Assembly (NCBI RefSeq): GCF_900107255.1
Contig: NZ_FNPH01000002.1
Coordinates: 434,001 to 498,000, forward strand
DNA length: 64,000 bases
Source: Micromonospora pattaloongensis
GTDB taxonomy: Bacteria; Actinomycetota; Actinomycetes; Mycobacteriales; Micromonosporaceae
Direction of reading: 5' to 3'
Shown here: in pieces, positions 47,331-55,646 of the stretch
Layout of the letters: the number at the start of each line of letters is the position of its first letter
Position numbering within the stretch: position 1 is the first letter of the stretch
Notes under the pieces: generated by a model
Told to the model about the DNA's origin: nothing
The model's database searches: none
The model's input: only the letters and a program-made list of their open reading frames with translations
Made by a program: the position numbers and the translations under genes

Positions 47331-47578
47331 CGGATCGCGTCACGGGGCGCTTGCTGCTCAGGTTCCGAGAGTCGCGTCGAGGCTGATCCACCGCTCGCTC
47401 ATCGCATGTCCGCAAGCGGCCGGGGCGAAAAGGCCCTCGCCGCTGATCACGATGCTCCTGCGCCGTGGCGGTGAGCTGTCGTCGCCGTCATGAGCTCTCC
47501 GACCGTTGTCATGCTGCTCCCCTCTCGGGGTCGGCGCTGCGGTCTATAGCCACCCCGGTCGGGTTAACGTGGCCGGAA

Positions 47579-48274
47579 TCATCGGTTACGGAGCCTGCGC
47601 CGCAGGTCGTAGAAGCCGTTGCTGGACAGGCCGTAGAAGAGCGGGAGCAGGAGCAGGACGGCCAGCGCCGCCGGCACGCTGACCAGCGAGCCGGTCACGC
47701 CGGCCACGGCGTACGCCATGATCCCGAGCAGTGCCCGGAGCCGCTCGACGGCGAAGAACCGGGGCGTGACGTGCCGTTGCAGCAGCTCGCCGTGCCGGCT
47801 GAGGTAGTGGTAGAGGCAGAGCCAGGCCGCCGAGAGGATTACCCCGACCAGCCCGTACAACGCCACCGCGACGCCCTCGTCGAACCGGTCGCCCACCTCC
47901 ACCGCTTGGGAGACCACCGCGGTGACGAACGGCAGCAGGGCCACGCTGAACAACACGCCCAGGTTCGCCCAGTGCAGCCCGCGGTCGGCGCAGCGGATGC
48001 GGTAGAAGGTGCTCTTGTGGTTCAGCCAGTTCACCGCGACGTAGAGGTACGACGTGACGTAGGCCAGGTAGACCGGCCAGCGGGTGAGCAGCGCGTGCAG
48101 CAGCCCACCCGGCGGTATCTCCGGGATGCGCAGGTCGAGCACGAGCAGCGTGATGATGATGGCGAAGACGGCGTCGCTGAACCCGATCGCCCGGCCGGTG
48201 TCCGAGCGCAGGCCGGCGGCTTCGACGTCCTCGGCGTCCCGCTGATCCCGGTCGCTGTCCATCGGCGGGCGCAT
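47579..48274 (-). CDS. TMEM175-like (DUF1211) potassium channel subunit
   Basis: A 231-residue membrane protein with about six hydrophobic segments. The first helix carries RAIGFSDAVFAIIITLLVLDL, whose FSD motif is diagnostic of TMEM175-type channels; bacterial members form K+-conducting tetramers. I chose the ATG at 48274 (MRPPMDS); another is at 48262. Confidence 0.88.
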   Translation of the reverse strand: MRPPMDSDRDQRDAEDVEAAGLRSDTGRAIGFSDAVFAIIITLLVLDLRIPEIPPGGLLHALLTRWPVYLAYVTSYLYVAVNWLNHKSTFYRIRCADRGLHWANLGVLFSVALLPFVTAVVSQAVEVGDRFDEGVAVALYGLVGVILSAAWLCLYHYLSRHGELLQRHVTPRFFAVERLRALLGIMAYAVAGVTGSLVSVPAALAVLLLLPLFYGLSSNGFYDLRRRLRNR

Positions 48275-48415
48275 ACCCACCGTCGGCGACTTGATGCGGC
48301 GATCCAATGTCGGGAGCCCGGGGCCGCCGAGCGGTGCCGCCGCACTGCGCGACGCGGTGATGCCTGAACTACAGCAGAAGCACGGTCGGCGGCATGAGCG
48401 GAAGATCAAGGATGC

Positions 48416-48973
48416 CTATAGCCGACCTGCGGGAAGTTCATAAACGATTTCCAAGCCGTCTTCGTCGTCCCACTGCTGCCCGACCTCGATGAAGCCGTAC
48501 TGGGACGCCAGCTCGTAGGAGGCCAGGTTGTCGGGACTGATGGTGACCCGAACCGTACGTACCTGCGGCTCATCGGCGGCACGCTGCAGCAGGGCTTCCA
48601 GCGCCGCGCGGGCGTAGCCACGTCGCCGGTGCGCCGGGTCAACCGCGTAACCGACCTCTACCATCCCCGCCGCGTCCGGAGGCCCGTGGTAGCCGGCCCG
48701 ACCCACCGCCAGATGCCGCTGTTCGTCCCAGATGACGCCAGTGACCCACGCCGCGCTGGCCGGGTTTTCCTCGACCTGTCTGCTGCGCATCTGCCACACA
48801 CCTCGCCACTCAGGGCCGGCAAAGTAGGCCGACAGGGGAACAGGGCTGGCCGTGTTCGCCACTGCCAGGTCACCCCGGGCGAGGGCCTCGAACGTCGGGC
48901 CGTTCAGATGCACGATGCGTACCTCCGGCGTCCGGCGACGCGCGGGAGTGCCTTCCGGATGGCGATGGATCAT
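48416..48973 (-). CDS. GNAT family N-acetyltransferase
   Basis: A 185-residue acetyltransferase. GYAVDPAHRRRGYARAALEAL carries the acetyl-CoA loop (RRRGYA), and VTISPDNLASYELASQYGF is the typical C-terminal segment. The N-terminal 40 residues are divergent. Target unknown. A single-gene unit. Confidence 0.86.
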   Translation of the reverse strand: MIHRHPEGTPARRRTPEVRIVHLNGPTFEALARGDLAVANTASPVPLSAYFAGPEWRGVWQMRSRQVEENPASAAWVTGVIWDEQRHLAVGRAGYHGPPDAAGMVEVGYAVDPAHRRRGYARAALEALLQRAADEPQVRTVRVTISPDNLASYELASQYGFIEVGQQWDDEDGLEIVYELPAGRL

Positions 48974-49139
48974 TGAGGAAGACTCTCACCTCGCCCTGAA
49001 CGTGGCCGACCAGAGGTCGCCGGGCGTGTACCCGGCTCGGCGAGGCCTGACCGCCGCATGCCCGGCCTCTGCCGACGCCCTGTCCAGAAAGGCGAACGAG
49101 CTCAACTGGGGCCCCACCGTCCATTCTGCCCTGTCCCGG

Positions 49140-49781
49140 TCACCGCCCGCCGGGGGTGAGCAGGCCCCGGTCGTACGCGGCGGCCACCGCGGCGGCCCGG
49201 TCGTTGACGCCGAGCTTGGCGTAAACGTGCAGCAGGTGGGTCTTGACCGTGGCCTCGCTGATGAAGAGCCGGGCCGCGGCCTCCCGGTTGGACGAGCCGC
49301 GGGCCACCAGGGTGAGCACTTCAAGTTCGCGCTGGCTGAGCGGCTCCTCCGCCGGCGTACGCAGCCGCCCCATCAGCCGTCCGGCCACGCTGGGTGCGAG
49401 CACCGACTCGCCGCGGGCGGCGGCCAGCACGGCCCGCACCAGGTCCTCGCGGGGCGCGTCCTTGAGCAGGTAGCCGGTGGCGCCGGCCTCGATCGCCGGC
49501 AGCACGTCCGCGTCTGTGTCGTACGTGGTGAGCACCAGCACCCGGGCGGCGCTGCCGGCGCGGGCCAGCCGGCCGATCGCGGTCACCCCGTCCATCCCGG
49601 GCATCCGCAGGTCCATCAAGACCACGTCCGGCTGCAGCGTCGCGGCCAGGGCCAGCGCCTCGGCCCCGTCCGTCGCCTCGCCGACCACCTCGAAGCCGGG
49701 ATCGCCGGTGAACATGCCGCGCAGCCCGTCCCGGACCACCGGGTGGTCGTCGACGATCAGCAGCCGGATCGGGGCGGTCAA
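49140..49781 (-). CDS. NarL/FixJ-family response regulator
   Basis: A 213-residue regulator. The receiver spans about 5-120 with DD (11-12), phosphoacceptor D57 and K107-type Lys in LLKDAPRE. The LuxR HTH spans about 144-205 (LSQRELEVLTLVARGSSNREAA, SEATVKTHLLHVYAK). The start is a TTG at 49781, overlapping the kinase stop by four bases (TTGA), with GGAGGTG upstream. It works with the preceding kinase, probably on the linked ABC transporter. A scar of its HTH is at 41781-41868. Confidence 0.93.
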   Translation of the reverse strand: MTAPIRLLIVDDHPVVRDGLRGMFTGDPGFEVVGEATDGAEALALAATLQPDVVLMDLRMPGMDGVTAIGRLARAGSAARVLVLTTYDTDADVLPAIEAGATGYLLKDAPREDLVRAVLAAARGESVLAPSVAGRLMGRLRTPAEEPLSQRELEVLTLVARGSSNREAAARLFISEATVKTHLLHVYAKLGVNDRAAAVAAAYDRGLLTPGGR

Positions 49782-51049
49782 CGGACACCTCCGGGGAGCG
49801 CCGGGACGGACGCCGAGACGGCGGTGCCGCCGCCCGGCTCGGACTCGACGGTCAGCTCGCCGCCGACCCGGGTCACCCGCTGCCGCATCGCGGTCAGCCC
49901 GTACCCGCCGTCCGGCTGCCGCGGCGCCGGCTGGTCGGCGACGTCGAAGCCCACCCCGTCGTCCCGCACGTCGAGGGTGACCACGTCCGCCATGTACGAC
50001 AGCGTCAGCCCGACCCGGGACGCCCCGGCGTGCCGGGCCACGTTGGCCAGCGCCTCCTGGGCGGCCCGCAGCAGGGTCACCTCGATCTCCGGATGCAGCG
50101 GACGGGGCGCGCCGGTCGTGTGCACGTCGGCCCGTACCCCGTGCAGGGCCGACCAGCGCGCGCCCAGCTCGGACAGCGCGTCGGGCAGCCGGGCCGTCTC
50201 CAGCGACTCCGGACGGACCGCCCGGACCGAGCGGCGGGCCTCGGTGAGGCTCTCCCGGGCCAGCGCCAGCGCGTTGTTTACGTGCCGACGCCAATCGGCC
50301 GAGCGGTCGCGGGTCTGCTCGGCCGCCTCCAGCTGGGTGATGATGCCGGTCAGCCCCTGCGCCAGGGTGTCGTGGATCTCCCGGGCCATCCGCTGCCGCT
50401 CGTCCAGCACACCCGCCTCCCGCGCCTGGGTGAGCAACTGGGCGTGTAGCCCGGCGTTCTCCCGGGCCGTGTCGGCCAGCTTGCGGTTGGCCTCGGCCAG
50501 CTCTGTCACCAGCAGTTTGCGGTTGGCGTTCTGCCGTTCGGTGATGGCGCTGAACCAGCTCACCACACCCGCCGCCCCCGCGTTGAAGAGCACCAGCACC
50601 GACCAGAACAGCCAGTGTGCCGGCGAGGAGGGCACTCCCCCGCTCTGCGCGGTGGCGACCAGGACGCCGGTGGCGGCCACCCCGGCGAACCGCCACCGGC
50701 CGGGCAGCACGAGGAAGGCGTGCAGGAACCCGATCCAGGCGAAGAAGCCGTACCAGGGGCTGCCGACGACCAGCACGGCGGCACACGTGAGCAGCCCGAT
50801 GTAGTACACCGCCATCAGTGCCCGTCGGGCGAGCCAGCGCGGGTGCACGGTAATGAACCAGGCGACCCAGCAGCCGGCCAGCACGGCGGCGGCCAGGGTG
50901 GCCGGCAGGGGCAGACCGCGCGGGGCCGGCGTGGACGCGGCCAGCAGCGTCCCGACGAGCAGCCCGACGTACGGCATGACCCGGTAGAGAGTCGCCTGGC
51001 GCGACTCCCACACGGCCAGCCGGTCGACCTGCTCGGCGGTGCTGGTCAT
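49778..51049 (-). CDS. sensor histidine kinase (HisKA_3 type)
   Basis: A 423-residue membrane kinase. Five or six transmembrane segments occupy about residues 25-185 with little extracytoplasmic sequence, suggesting it senses within the membrane. A short coiled coil follows, then the dimerisation/phosphoacceptor box ERQRMAREIHDTLAQ with H226, and an HATPase_c domain (EALANVARHAGA, DDGVGFD, GYGLTAMRQRV). It is the first partner of the response regulator and lies ten bases downstream of the ABC permease. Confidence 0.93.
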   Translation of the reverse strand: MTSTAEQVDRLAVWESRQATLYRVMPYVGLLVGTLLAASTPAPRGLPLPATLAAAVLAGCWVAWFITVHPRWLARRALMAVYYIGLLTCAAVLVVGSPWYGFFAWIGFLHAFLVLPGRWRFAGVAATGVLVATAQSGGVPSSPAHWLFWSVLVLFNAGAAGVVSWFSAITERQNANRKLLVTELAEANRKLADTARENAGLHAQLLTQAREAGVLDERQRMAREIHDTLAQGLTGIITQLEAAEQTRDRSADWRRHVNNALALARESLTEARRSVRAVRPESLETARLPDALSELGARWSALHGVRADVHTTGAPRPLHPEIEVTLLRAAQEALANVARHAGASRVGLTLSYMADVVTLDVRDDGVGFDVADQPAPRQPDGGYGLTAMRQRVTRVGGELTVESEPGGGTAVSASVPALPGGVR

Positions 51050-51059
51050 CGGTGGCTGC

Positions 51060-51794
51060 TCACTCCCAGCGGAAGAGCTTCGCGGCGGTCGCCCCGGCGG
51101 CGAGCGTCACCCCCGCCATTATCGCCAGGTGCAGCGGCTGCGGCGGGGTGCCGGTCCAGGCGTCCAGCAGCGCCTGCACGCCCGGCGGCGTGTAGTCACC
51201 GATCCGGGCCAGGAATTCGGGGAGCAGGAACCGGGGCAGGTAGACCCCGCCGAAGAACATGACGACCAGAAAGAGCGGTAGCGCTGACGCCTGGGCCGCT
51301 TTCGCCGTCCGGGCGACCGCGGCGATGAGCAGGCCCAGCGCCAGCAGTGCCGCCGTGCCGAGGACGAAGGCGACGGTGAAGCCGACGGGGTCCCGGGGTA
51401 GCGGCACCCCGAACGCCAGCCGGGCGACCAGGATGAGCAGCACCGCGCTGGTCACGATCCCGGACAGGGCCAGCAGCAGCTGGGCGGCGAGCAGGGCCGC
51501 CGGGTTCGCCGGGGTGGTCGCCAGCCGGCGAAGCACGCCGCGTTCCCGGTAGGTGGCCAGCACGGCGGGCAGGATGTTCACCCCGACCATTGCGAGGGTG
51601 ACCACCAGCAGCGACGGAGCGAAGTAGCTGAGGAAGGTCTGTCCGTCGAAATTCGGATCCGGCTTCCGGAGCGCGGGGATCAGCCCGAGCACCACCAGGA
51701 TCAGGGTGGGCAGCCCGACGGTGGAGAGCAGCGTCGGCAGGTCCCGCAGGTAGAGCCGCGCCTCGATCCTCAGGATCTGGCGGAAGGCGTGCAT
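51060..51794 (-). CDS. ABC-2 type transporter permease
   Basis: A 244-residue membrane protein with six hydrophobic segments, typical of the single-permease ABC-2 exporters (drug, antibiotic or lipid). ILRIEARLYLRDLPTLL at the start and the LPLFLVVMFFGGVYLP segment are characteristic. It is followed by the histidine kinase and preceded by the ATPase, forming one four-gene operon with an LiaRS/BceRS-like logic (inference). Confidence 0.9.
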   Translation of the reverse strand: MHAFRQILRIEARLYLRDLPTLLSTVGLPTLILVVLGLIPALRKPDPNFDGQTFLSYFAPSLLVVTLAMVGVNILPAVLATYRERGVLRRLATTPANPAALLAAQLLLALSGIVTSAVLLILVARLAFGVPLPRDPVGFTVAFVLGTAALLALGLLIAAVARTAKAAQASALPLFLVVMFFGGVYLPRFLLPEFLARIGDYTPPGVQALLDAWTGTPPQPLHLAIMAGVTLAAGATAAKLFRWE

Positions 51795-51804
51795 GCTGGC
51801 TCCC

Positions 51805-52713
51805 TCAGTCGGCGGGGCGGTGCCCGGTCAGCTCGACGAAGGCGTCGTCGAGGGTGGACTGCTCCAGCCGCAGGTCGGCGGCGATGATCTGGTTGCGGGC
51901 GAGCACCGAGGTGACCGCGTGCAGCACATCACCAGTGCCGGTCACCACCACCTGGCTGGCGGTGCGATGCACGGCGGTCACCTCGGGTAGGTCGGTGAGG
52001 AGCCGGTCGTCGACCGGGGCGGACGGCCGGAACCGGACCCGTTGCTCCGGAACGACCGTCGACACCAGGCCAGCCGGGCTGTCCAGAGCGACGACCCGTC
52101 CCCGGTCGATCACCGCGACCCGGTCGCAGAGCCGCTCGGCCTCCTCCATGAAATGGGTGACCAGCACGATCGTCACCCCGCTGGCCCGGACCTGCTCGAT
52201 GAGGCCCCACGTGTCCCGTCGGGCCTGCGGGTCCAGCCCGGTGGTCAGCTCGTCGAGGATCGCGATCTTCGGGTTGCCGACCAGCGCCATCGCGATGGAG
52301 AGTCGCTGCTTCTGACCGCCGGAGAGGTTTTTGTACGCGGTGTTCCGCTTGTCGCCGAGGCCCAGCTTGTCGATCAACCCGGCGGGATCGGCGGGGTCGC
52401 GGTAGAACGAGGCGTACAGCTGCAGCGCCTCGGCGACCCGGAGCCGGTCCGGCAGCTGGCTCTCCTGGAGCTGCACCCCGACCCGCTGCCGGAGCCGGGC
52501 CGCGTCCCGGCGGGGGTCGAGCCCGAGGACCGACACCCCGCCCCCGTCGGGCACGCGCAGCCCGACGACGCACTCCACCGTGGTGGTCTTACCGGCGCCG
52601 TTCGGGCCGACCACCCCGAAGATCTCCCCGGCCTCCACCGCGAACGACACGTCGTCCACCGCCACCAGATCGCCGTACCGCTTGTGCAGCTTGGTCACCT
52701 CGATGACCGGCAT
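51805..52713 (-). CDS. ABC transporter ATP-binding protein
   Basis: A 302-residue ATPase. Walker A GPNGAGKTT, Q-loop in VGVQLQES, signature LSGGQKQRL, Walker B IAILDELTTGLDP and the switch His in LVTHFME. A C-terminal 80-residue extension is typical of drug-export (DrrA/CcmA-type) ATPases. GGGAGGCGG lies upstream of the ATG at 52713. It is the first gene of the operon ATPase-permease-kinase-regulator. Confidence 0.93.
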   Translation of the reverse strand: MPVIEVTKLHKRYGDLVAVDDVSFAVEAGEIFGVVGPNGAGKTTTVECVVGLRVPDGGGVSVLGLDPRRDAARLRQRVGVQLQESQLPDRLRVAEALQLYASFYRDPADPAGLIDKLGLGDKRNTAYKNLSGGQKQRLSIAMALVGNPKIAILDELTTGLDPQARRDTWGLIEQVRASGVTIVLVTHFMEEAERLCDRVAVIDRGRVVALDSPAGLVSTVVPEQRVRFRPSAPVDDRLLTDLPEVTAVHRTASQVVVTGTGDVLHAVTSVLARNQIIAADLRLEQSTLDDAFVELTGHRPAD

Positions 52714-52815
52714 CGCGCCGCCTCCCGCCGTCGTTCGTACCCCCAGCGTGGCGGCGGCAGCCGCACGGGACATCGACCGGCCGGAGATGATCGGAGCTGG
52801 CGGCGGTTGACCCGG

Positions 52816-52967
52816 GCGATCCATCGACCGGTTGATGCGCCAACCTGGCGACGCCCGCCATTCATCGTCATACGTCAGCGCGAGGCGACCCCGCTGATCT
52901 CCTCGACCACGCCGACCCGCTGGCGATCGATCCACATGATCGGGCGCTTACCGTGGCGCTCACTCAT
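52816..52967 (-). pseudogene. hipA remnant A (frameshifted N-terminus)
   Basis: Starts at the ATG at 52967, overlapping the HipB-like stop by eight bases. The frame reads MSERHGKRPIMWIDRQRVGV and hits a stop at 52875. After a one-base frameshift it continues as GRLALTYDDEW, ASPGW and INRSM, the HipA N-terminal pattern. Compared with remnant B (58015-58095), one base is missing near 52899. The kinase domain is gone. Confidence 0.8.
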
Positions 52968-53235
52968 GGCTGTCATCGAAGTTCCTCAGCAGGTCATCGA
53001 GGTTCAATCCGGTTGCCTCGGAGGCACCGATCGGCTTCGCATCCAACACGATGTCCAGCGCGTGCAGCGTCTTGAGGATCAAGCCGATTTCGGCCGTCGC
53101 CTTGCCGGACTCGAGGTCTGACAGCCAGCGTCGACTGACGCCCGCCGCAGTGGCCACCTCGCTCTGGCTCTTTCCCAGGTCACGACGACGTTCCCGCACG
53201 TAGAGAGCCAGATCGCGGGTACTCCCGATCCTCAC
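52960..53235 (-). CDS. HipB-like XRE-family antitoxin/regulator
   Basis: A 91-residue protein. A Cro/C1-type HTH spans about 8-65 (LALYVRERRRDLGKSQSEVAT, SRRWLSDLESGKATAEIGLIL), followed by a C-terminal tail with NLDDLLRNFDD, as in HipB. It uses a GTG at 53235. HipB represses its own operon and neutralises HipA; here the partner gene is truncated and frameshifted, so the protein is probably an orphan regulator. Two perfect palindromes and a weaker third lie just upstream. Confidence 0.88.
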   Translation of the reverse strand: MRIGSTRDLALYVRERRRDLGKSQSEVATAAGVSRRWLSDLESGKATAEIGLILKTLHALDIVLDAKPIGASEATGLNLDDLLRNFDDSHE

Positions 53236-53246
53236 TCACCGCCCCA

Positions 53247-53266
53247 GTGTGCACGTACGTGCACAC
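53247..53266. promoter_or_regulatory. palindromic operator 1 upstream of hipB
   Basis: A perfect 20-base palindrome, GTGTGCACGTACGTGCACAC, centred at 53256.5, 12 bases before the HipB-like start. Likely autoregulatory site. Confidence 0.85.
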
Positions 53267-53275
53267 CGGGGCTCA

Positions 53276-53293
53276 TGTGCACGTACGTGCACA
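53276..53293. promoter_or_regulatory. palindromic operator 2 upstream of hipB
   Basis: A perfect 18-base palindrome, TGTGCACGTACGTGCACA, centred at 53284.5, exactly 28 bases from operator 1 and with the same core. Confidence 0.85.
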
Positions 53294-53304
53294 ACGTTCT
53301 TCTC

Positions 53305-53320
53305 TGCGCGCGTGCGCGCA
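53305..53320. promoter_or_regulatory. weak third dyad upstream of hipB
   Basis: TGCGCGC-GT-GCGCGCA, centred at 53312.5, again 28 bases from operator 2. Sequence similarity to the other two is only partial (10 of 16 when shifted by one base), so this site is less certain. Confidence 0.4.
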
Positions 53321-53384
53321 CATTGTTTATGTCTCGCCGTGAGGATGCCGGCGGGTGTCTGCGATGACCCCGATGTCGCCACGC

Positions 53385-53726
53385 TCAGAGATCCTCAGGT
53401 GTCTGCGGATTTCCCGTGGGTGGGTGACGGTTGCGGTGCCGGGTGGGCCAGCCGAGGAACCGGTCGAACAGGTCCCTGATGTTGCCGGTGGTGCTCGGGT
53501 TGAGTCGGTGCAGGTCGTCGATGGCCTCGTGAAGGAGGCCGGACAGGTAGAGGAGGAGGTTGATCTGGCTGTCGTGGTAGCTGGCCAGGAGGGCGAGCTT
53601 CGCTCGTCCGCAGGGCCAGGGCTGCCCGCAGACCCGGCATAGCCAGAGCGGACGCAGCGGCAGATGGTCCGGCAGCATCGGGACGGACCGGTCGGTCTCG
53701 GCGGGGCGGACGCCGTCCCCGTTCAT
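53385..53726 (-). CDS. small CxxCGxxWPC-motif protein (module B, second gene)
   Basis: A 113-residue protein. WLCRVCGQPWPCGRAKLALL has the same CxxCGxxWPC signature as the protein at 41991-42251, then NLLLYLSGLLHEAIDDLHRL and RFLGWP align with its helical part and RFLSWVP. Its ATG overlaps the upstream stop by four bases (ATGA). Homologues are often labelled flavin reductase without support. Regulated with the divergent HTH-flavoprotein pair is my inference. Confidence 0.82.
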   Translation of the reverse strand: MNGDGVRPAETDRSVPMLPDHLPLRPLWLCRVCGQPWPCGRAKLALLASYHDSQINLLLYLSGLLHEAIDDLHRLNPSTTGNIRDLFDRFLGWPTRHRNRHPPTGNPQTPEDL

Positions 53727-53756
53727 CGGCGGTCGCGCTCTCGCGCCTGCCGCTCG
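53712..53756. repeat. 45-base sequence repeated exactly at 45626-45670
   Basis: Covers the junction between the two small genes of module B. The identical copy at 45626-45670 is the only other one seen in the window and lies in a scar without intact genes. Confidence 0.95.
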
Positions 53757-53887
53757 TACACGATCCGCCAGACGTGCGTCAGCAGCGGCGGATCGTCCTG
53801 GCCCCGCCGTACCGCTGGCGGAACCCCCGCCCCGGGATCTCGCGGTAGCTCTCCGGTTGTGGCGTTACGCGAGACGTACACGGTCAT
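53723..53887 (-). CDS. small protein of module B (first gene)
   Basis: A 54-residue protein, MTVYVSRNATTGELPRD at its start and VWRIVYERQARERDRR at its basic end. No family recognised. Its stop overlaps the start of the CxxCGxxWPC gene. A relic of a homologue is visible in the scar at 45626-45715, which supports it being a real gene. It lies 33 bases from a 36-base perfect palindrome. Confidence 0.7.
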   Translation of the reverse strand: MTVYVSRNATTGELPRDPGAGVPPAVRRGQDDPPLLTHVWRIVYERQARERDRR

Positions 53888-54308
53888 GACCGGCCTCCGG
53901 TCGGAGCTGTCGTCTGTGCGCGGTGGGCTTGCCGGCATGCCGGCAAGCCCACCGCCGTCGGCCGGCTGGGAGCGGACCGCCGGTCACCCGCCCACGCAGC
54001 CCTGCTGGCGGTACGCGGACGGGGGGTCACCCGTACGTTCGACGGAGTGCCGGGCGAGAGCACTTGCCGGCGCGTCGGGTCGCGGTCCGACCTGTCGCCG
54101 ATCGGCACGTCCATCTGCAACTCCCTGGCGTGAGATTGCCGCTGGCCCGCCGGCGAGCCTCTGGGGAGCGGCGCGCCGGCACATCCAGGCTGGCTTGGGT
54201 GGCAGACCGACGGAATGTCCTGCCGGTGCACCGGCGGTGCACCCGCTGTCACCCCACGTGCCGGTACCATGACCGGGCCGGCGACTGTCCGTTTCGGAGG
54301 GACGTGCG
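53888..54308. other. 421-base divergent intergenic region of module B
   Basis: No convincing gene; a short open frame over part of it has no family features. It holds the promoters for the small-protein operon (minus) and the regulator-flavoprotein operon (plus), and the 36-base palindrome listed separately. Confidence 0.5.
53920..53955. promoter_or_regulatory. 36-base perfect palindrome
   Basis: Every base from 53920 to 53955 pairs with its partner about the centre between 53937 and 53938 (core TTGCCGGCATGCCGGCAA). It starts 33 bases from the module B small-gene start codon. It has no loop, so it is more like an operator or cruciform than a terminator. Confidence 0.75.
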
Positions 54309-55646
54309 ATGGCTGCCGTGACGACCTGGACCGGCCGGGACGCGAACGCGCTGCGAAGGGCGTTGCGGATGAGCGTGACCGCCTTCGCCGAGCACCTGGG
54401 GGCGGCCCGGCGGACAGTGGCCAAATGGAGCAGCCAGGGCGAGAACATCCTGCCGCGCGCCGACATGCAGGCGGCGCTGGACACCGTGCTGGCACGAGCC
54501 ACACCCGACGTACGGGAACGCTTCGAGGATCTGCGGGTGACGGACGCCGGCGGTACAACGGTGCACGCCGCGCTGCGGGATGCCGCCCCGGATGCGGATA
54601 CTGCCGTTGACGGACACGGCGACTCGGGCTCGGACGGTGACGTGCGACGGAGAGATCTTCTACGTGGGGCGGCAATCGGCGTCGCCGCTGCGCCCAACGT
54701 CGCGCCACTGCTCGACGCACTCGTGTCGCCACACCATTCGAACGCGGTGGCGCTGTCCGTCCAGCAGCTCTCCCGCGCCGTAGCCGCTGCGAAGATTGAC
54801 TACCAGGCCTGCCGGTACGAGTGCGTTCTCGACCGGCTGGTGACGCTGCTGCCGGCCCTCGAAGAGGCCAGGGCCTGCGCGGAGAGCGAGCAGCGAGCGC
54901 AGGTCGAGGTCCTGGCCACCGACCTGTACCACGTCGTCGGCAGCGTCCTGCTCAAGATCGGTGACCGAGGGATGGCCCTCGTCGCGGCCGAGCGGAGCAC
55001 GCGGGCCGCCGTGGCGAGTCAGGACCCGGTGGCGATCGCTGCAAGCGCTCGGATCATGACCCACGCCCTGATGAGCAATGGCCACGACGACCAGGCGGTG
55101 ACCCTCGCCGGCAACGCGGCCGGCGTACTCGGCCGGGACACCCGCCTCACGTCGGCTGACGCAGTGGCCGTGTACGGCGCCCTCGTCCTGCGAGGGGCCA
55201 TCGCCGCCGCCCGTCGAGACGACCGGGACACCGCACAAGCGATGCTCGACGAGGCGACCCGCGCCGCCGTCCGACTCGGCTACGACGGCAACGACCGGTG
55301 GACCGGCTTCGGCGCCACCAACGTCCTGCTCCACCGGGTCAACATCGCCCTGGCCCTCGGCGACGCCGGAACGGCCATCGCGATCGCCCGCACGGTACCG
55401 CTGGACAAGCTGACAATCGCCGAGCGCAAAGCCTCGCTGTACGTTGATGTCGCCCGCGCCTACGCCCAGTGGGGGCGTTACGAGCACGGCCTGACCGCGC
55501 TACGCACCGCCTACGAGGTGGCACCTCAGGAGGTGCGGTGCCGTCCAGCAGTCCAGCGCATCGCTGGCGACCTCGCTCTCGTCGCGAAGGGCTCTGTCCG
55601 CACCGCCGTTGTGGACTTCGCTCAAGGCGCCGGAATCCAGCTATGA
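54309..55646 (+). CDS. HTH regulator with C-terminal TPR-like helical domain
   Basis: A 445-residue protein. An N-terminal HTH spans about 10-50 (NALRRALRMSVTAFAEHL, ARRTVAKWSSQGE). Residues 75-115 are low-complexity. The rest (about 140-445) is helical with TPR-like repeats (QVEVLATDLYHVVGSVLLKI, ASLYVDVARAYAQWGRYEHG). This resembles the HTH/TPR sensor-regulators of actinobacteria that bind small signals. GGAGGG precedes the ATG. It overlaps the flavoprotein by four bases (ATGA). Confidence 0.85.
   Translation: MAAVTTWTGRDANALRRALRMSVTAFAEHLGAARRTVAKWSSQGENILPRADMQAALDTVLARATPDVRERFEDLRVTDAGGTTVHAALRDAAPDADTAVDGHGDSGSDGDVRRRDLLRGAAIGVAAAPNVAPLLDALVSPHHSNAVALSVQQLSRAVAAAKIDYQACRYECVLDRLVTLLPALEEARACAESEQRAQVEVLATDLYHVVGSVLLKIGDRGMALVAAERSTRAAVASQDPVAIAASARIMTHALMSNGHDDQAVTLAGNAAGVLGRDTRLTSADAVAVYGALVLRGAIAAARRDDRDTAQAMLDEATRAAVRLGYDGNDRWTGFGATNVLLHRVNIALALGDAGTAIAIARTVPLDKLTIAERKASLYVDVARAYAQWGRYEHGLTALRTAYEVAPQEVRCRPAVQRIAGDLALVAKGSVRTAVVDFAQGAGIQL

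Noticed and set aside
47331-47578. Search for a gene or structured RNA between the ECF sigma and TMEM175 genes
   Set aside because: No frame with a start and binding site, no clear hairpin, no tRNA-like fold.
53247-53320. Possible small CRISPR-like or tandem repeat array
   Set aside because: The units are palindromes of differing length with no conserved spacer lengths beyond two or three copies and no cas genes; operator sites explain them better.
53923-54321. Plus-strand frame in the module B intergenic region
   Set aside because: It begins inside the 36-base palindrome, has Arg/Pro-rich composition and no family features; the intergenic function is more plausible.
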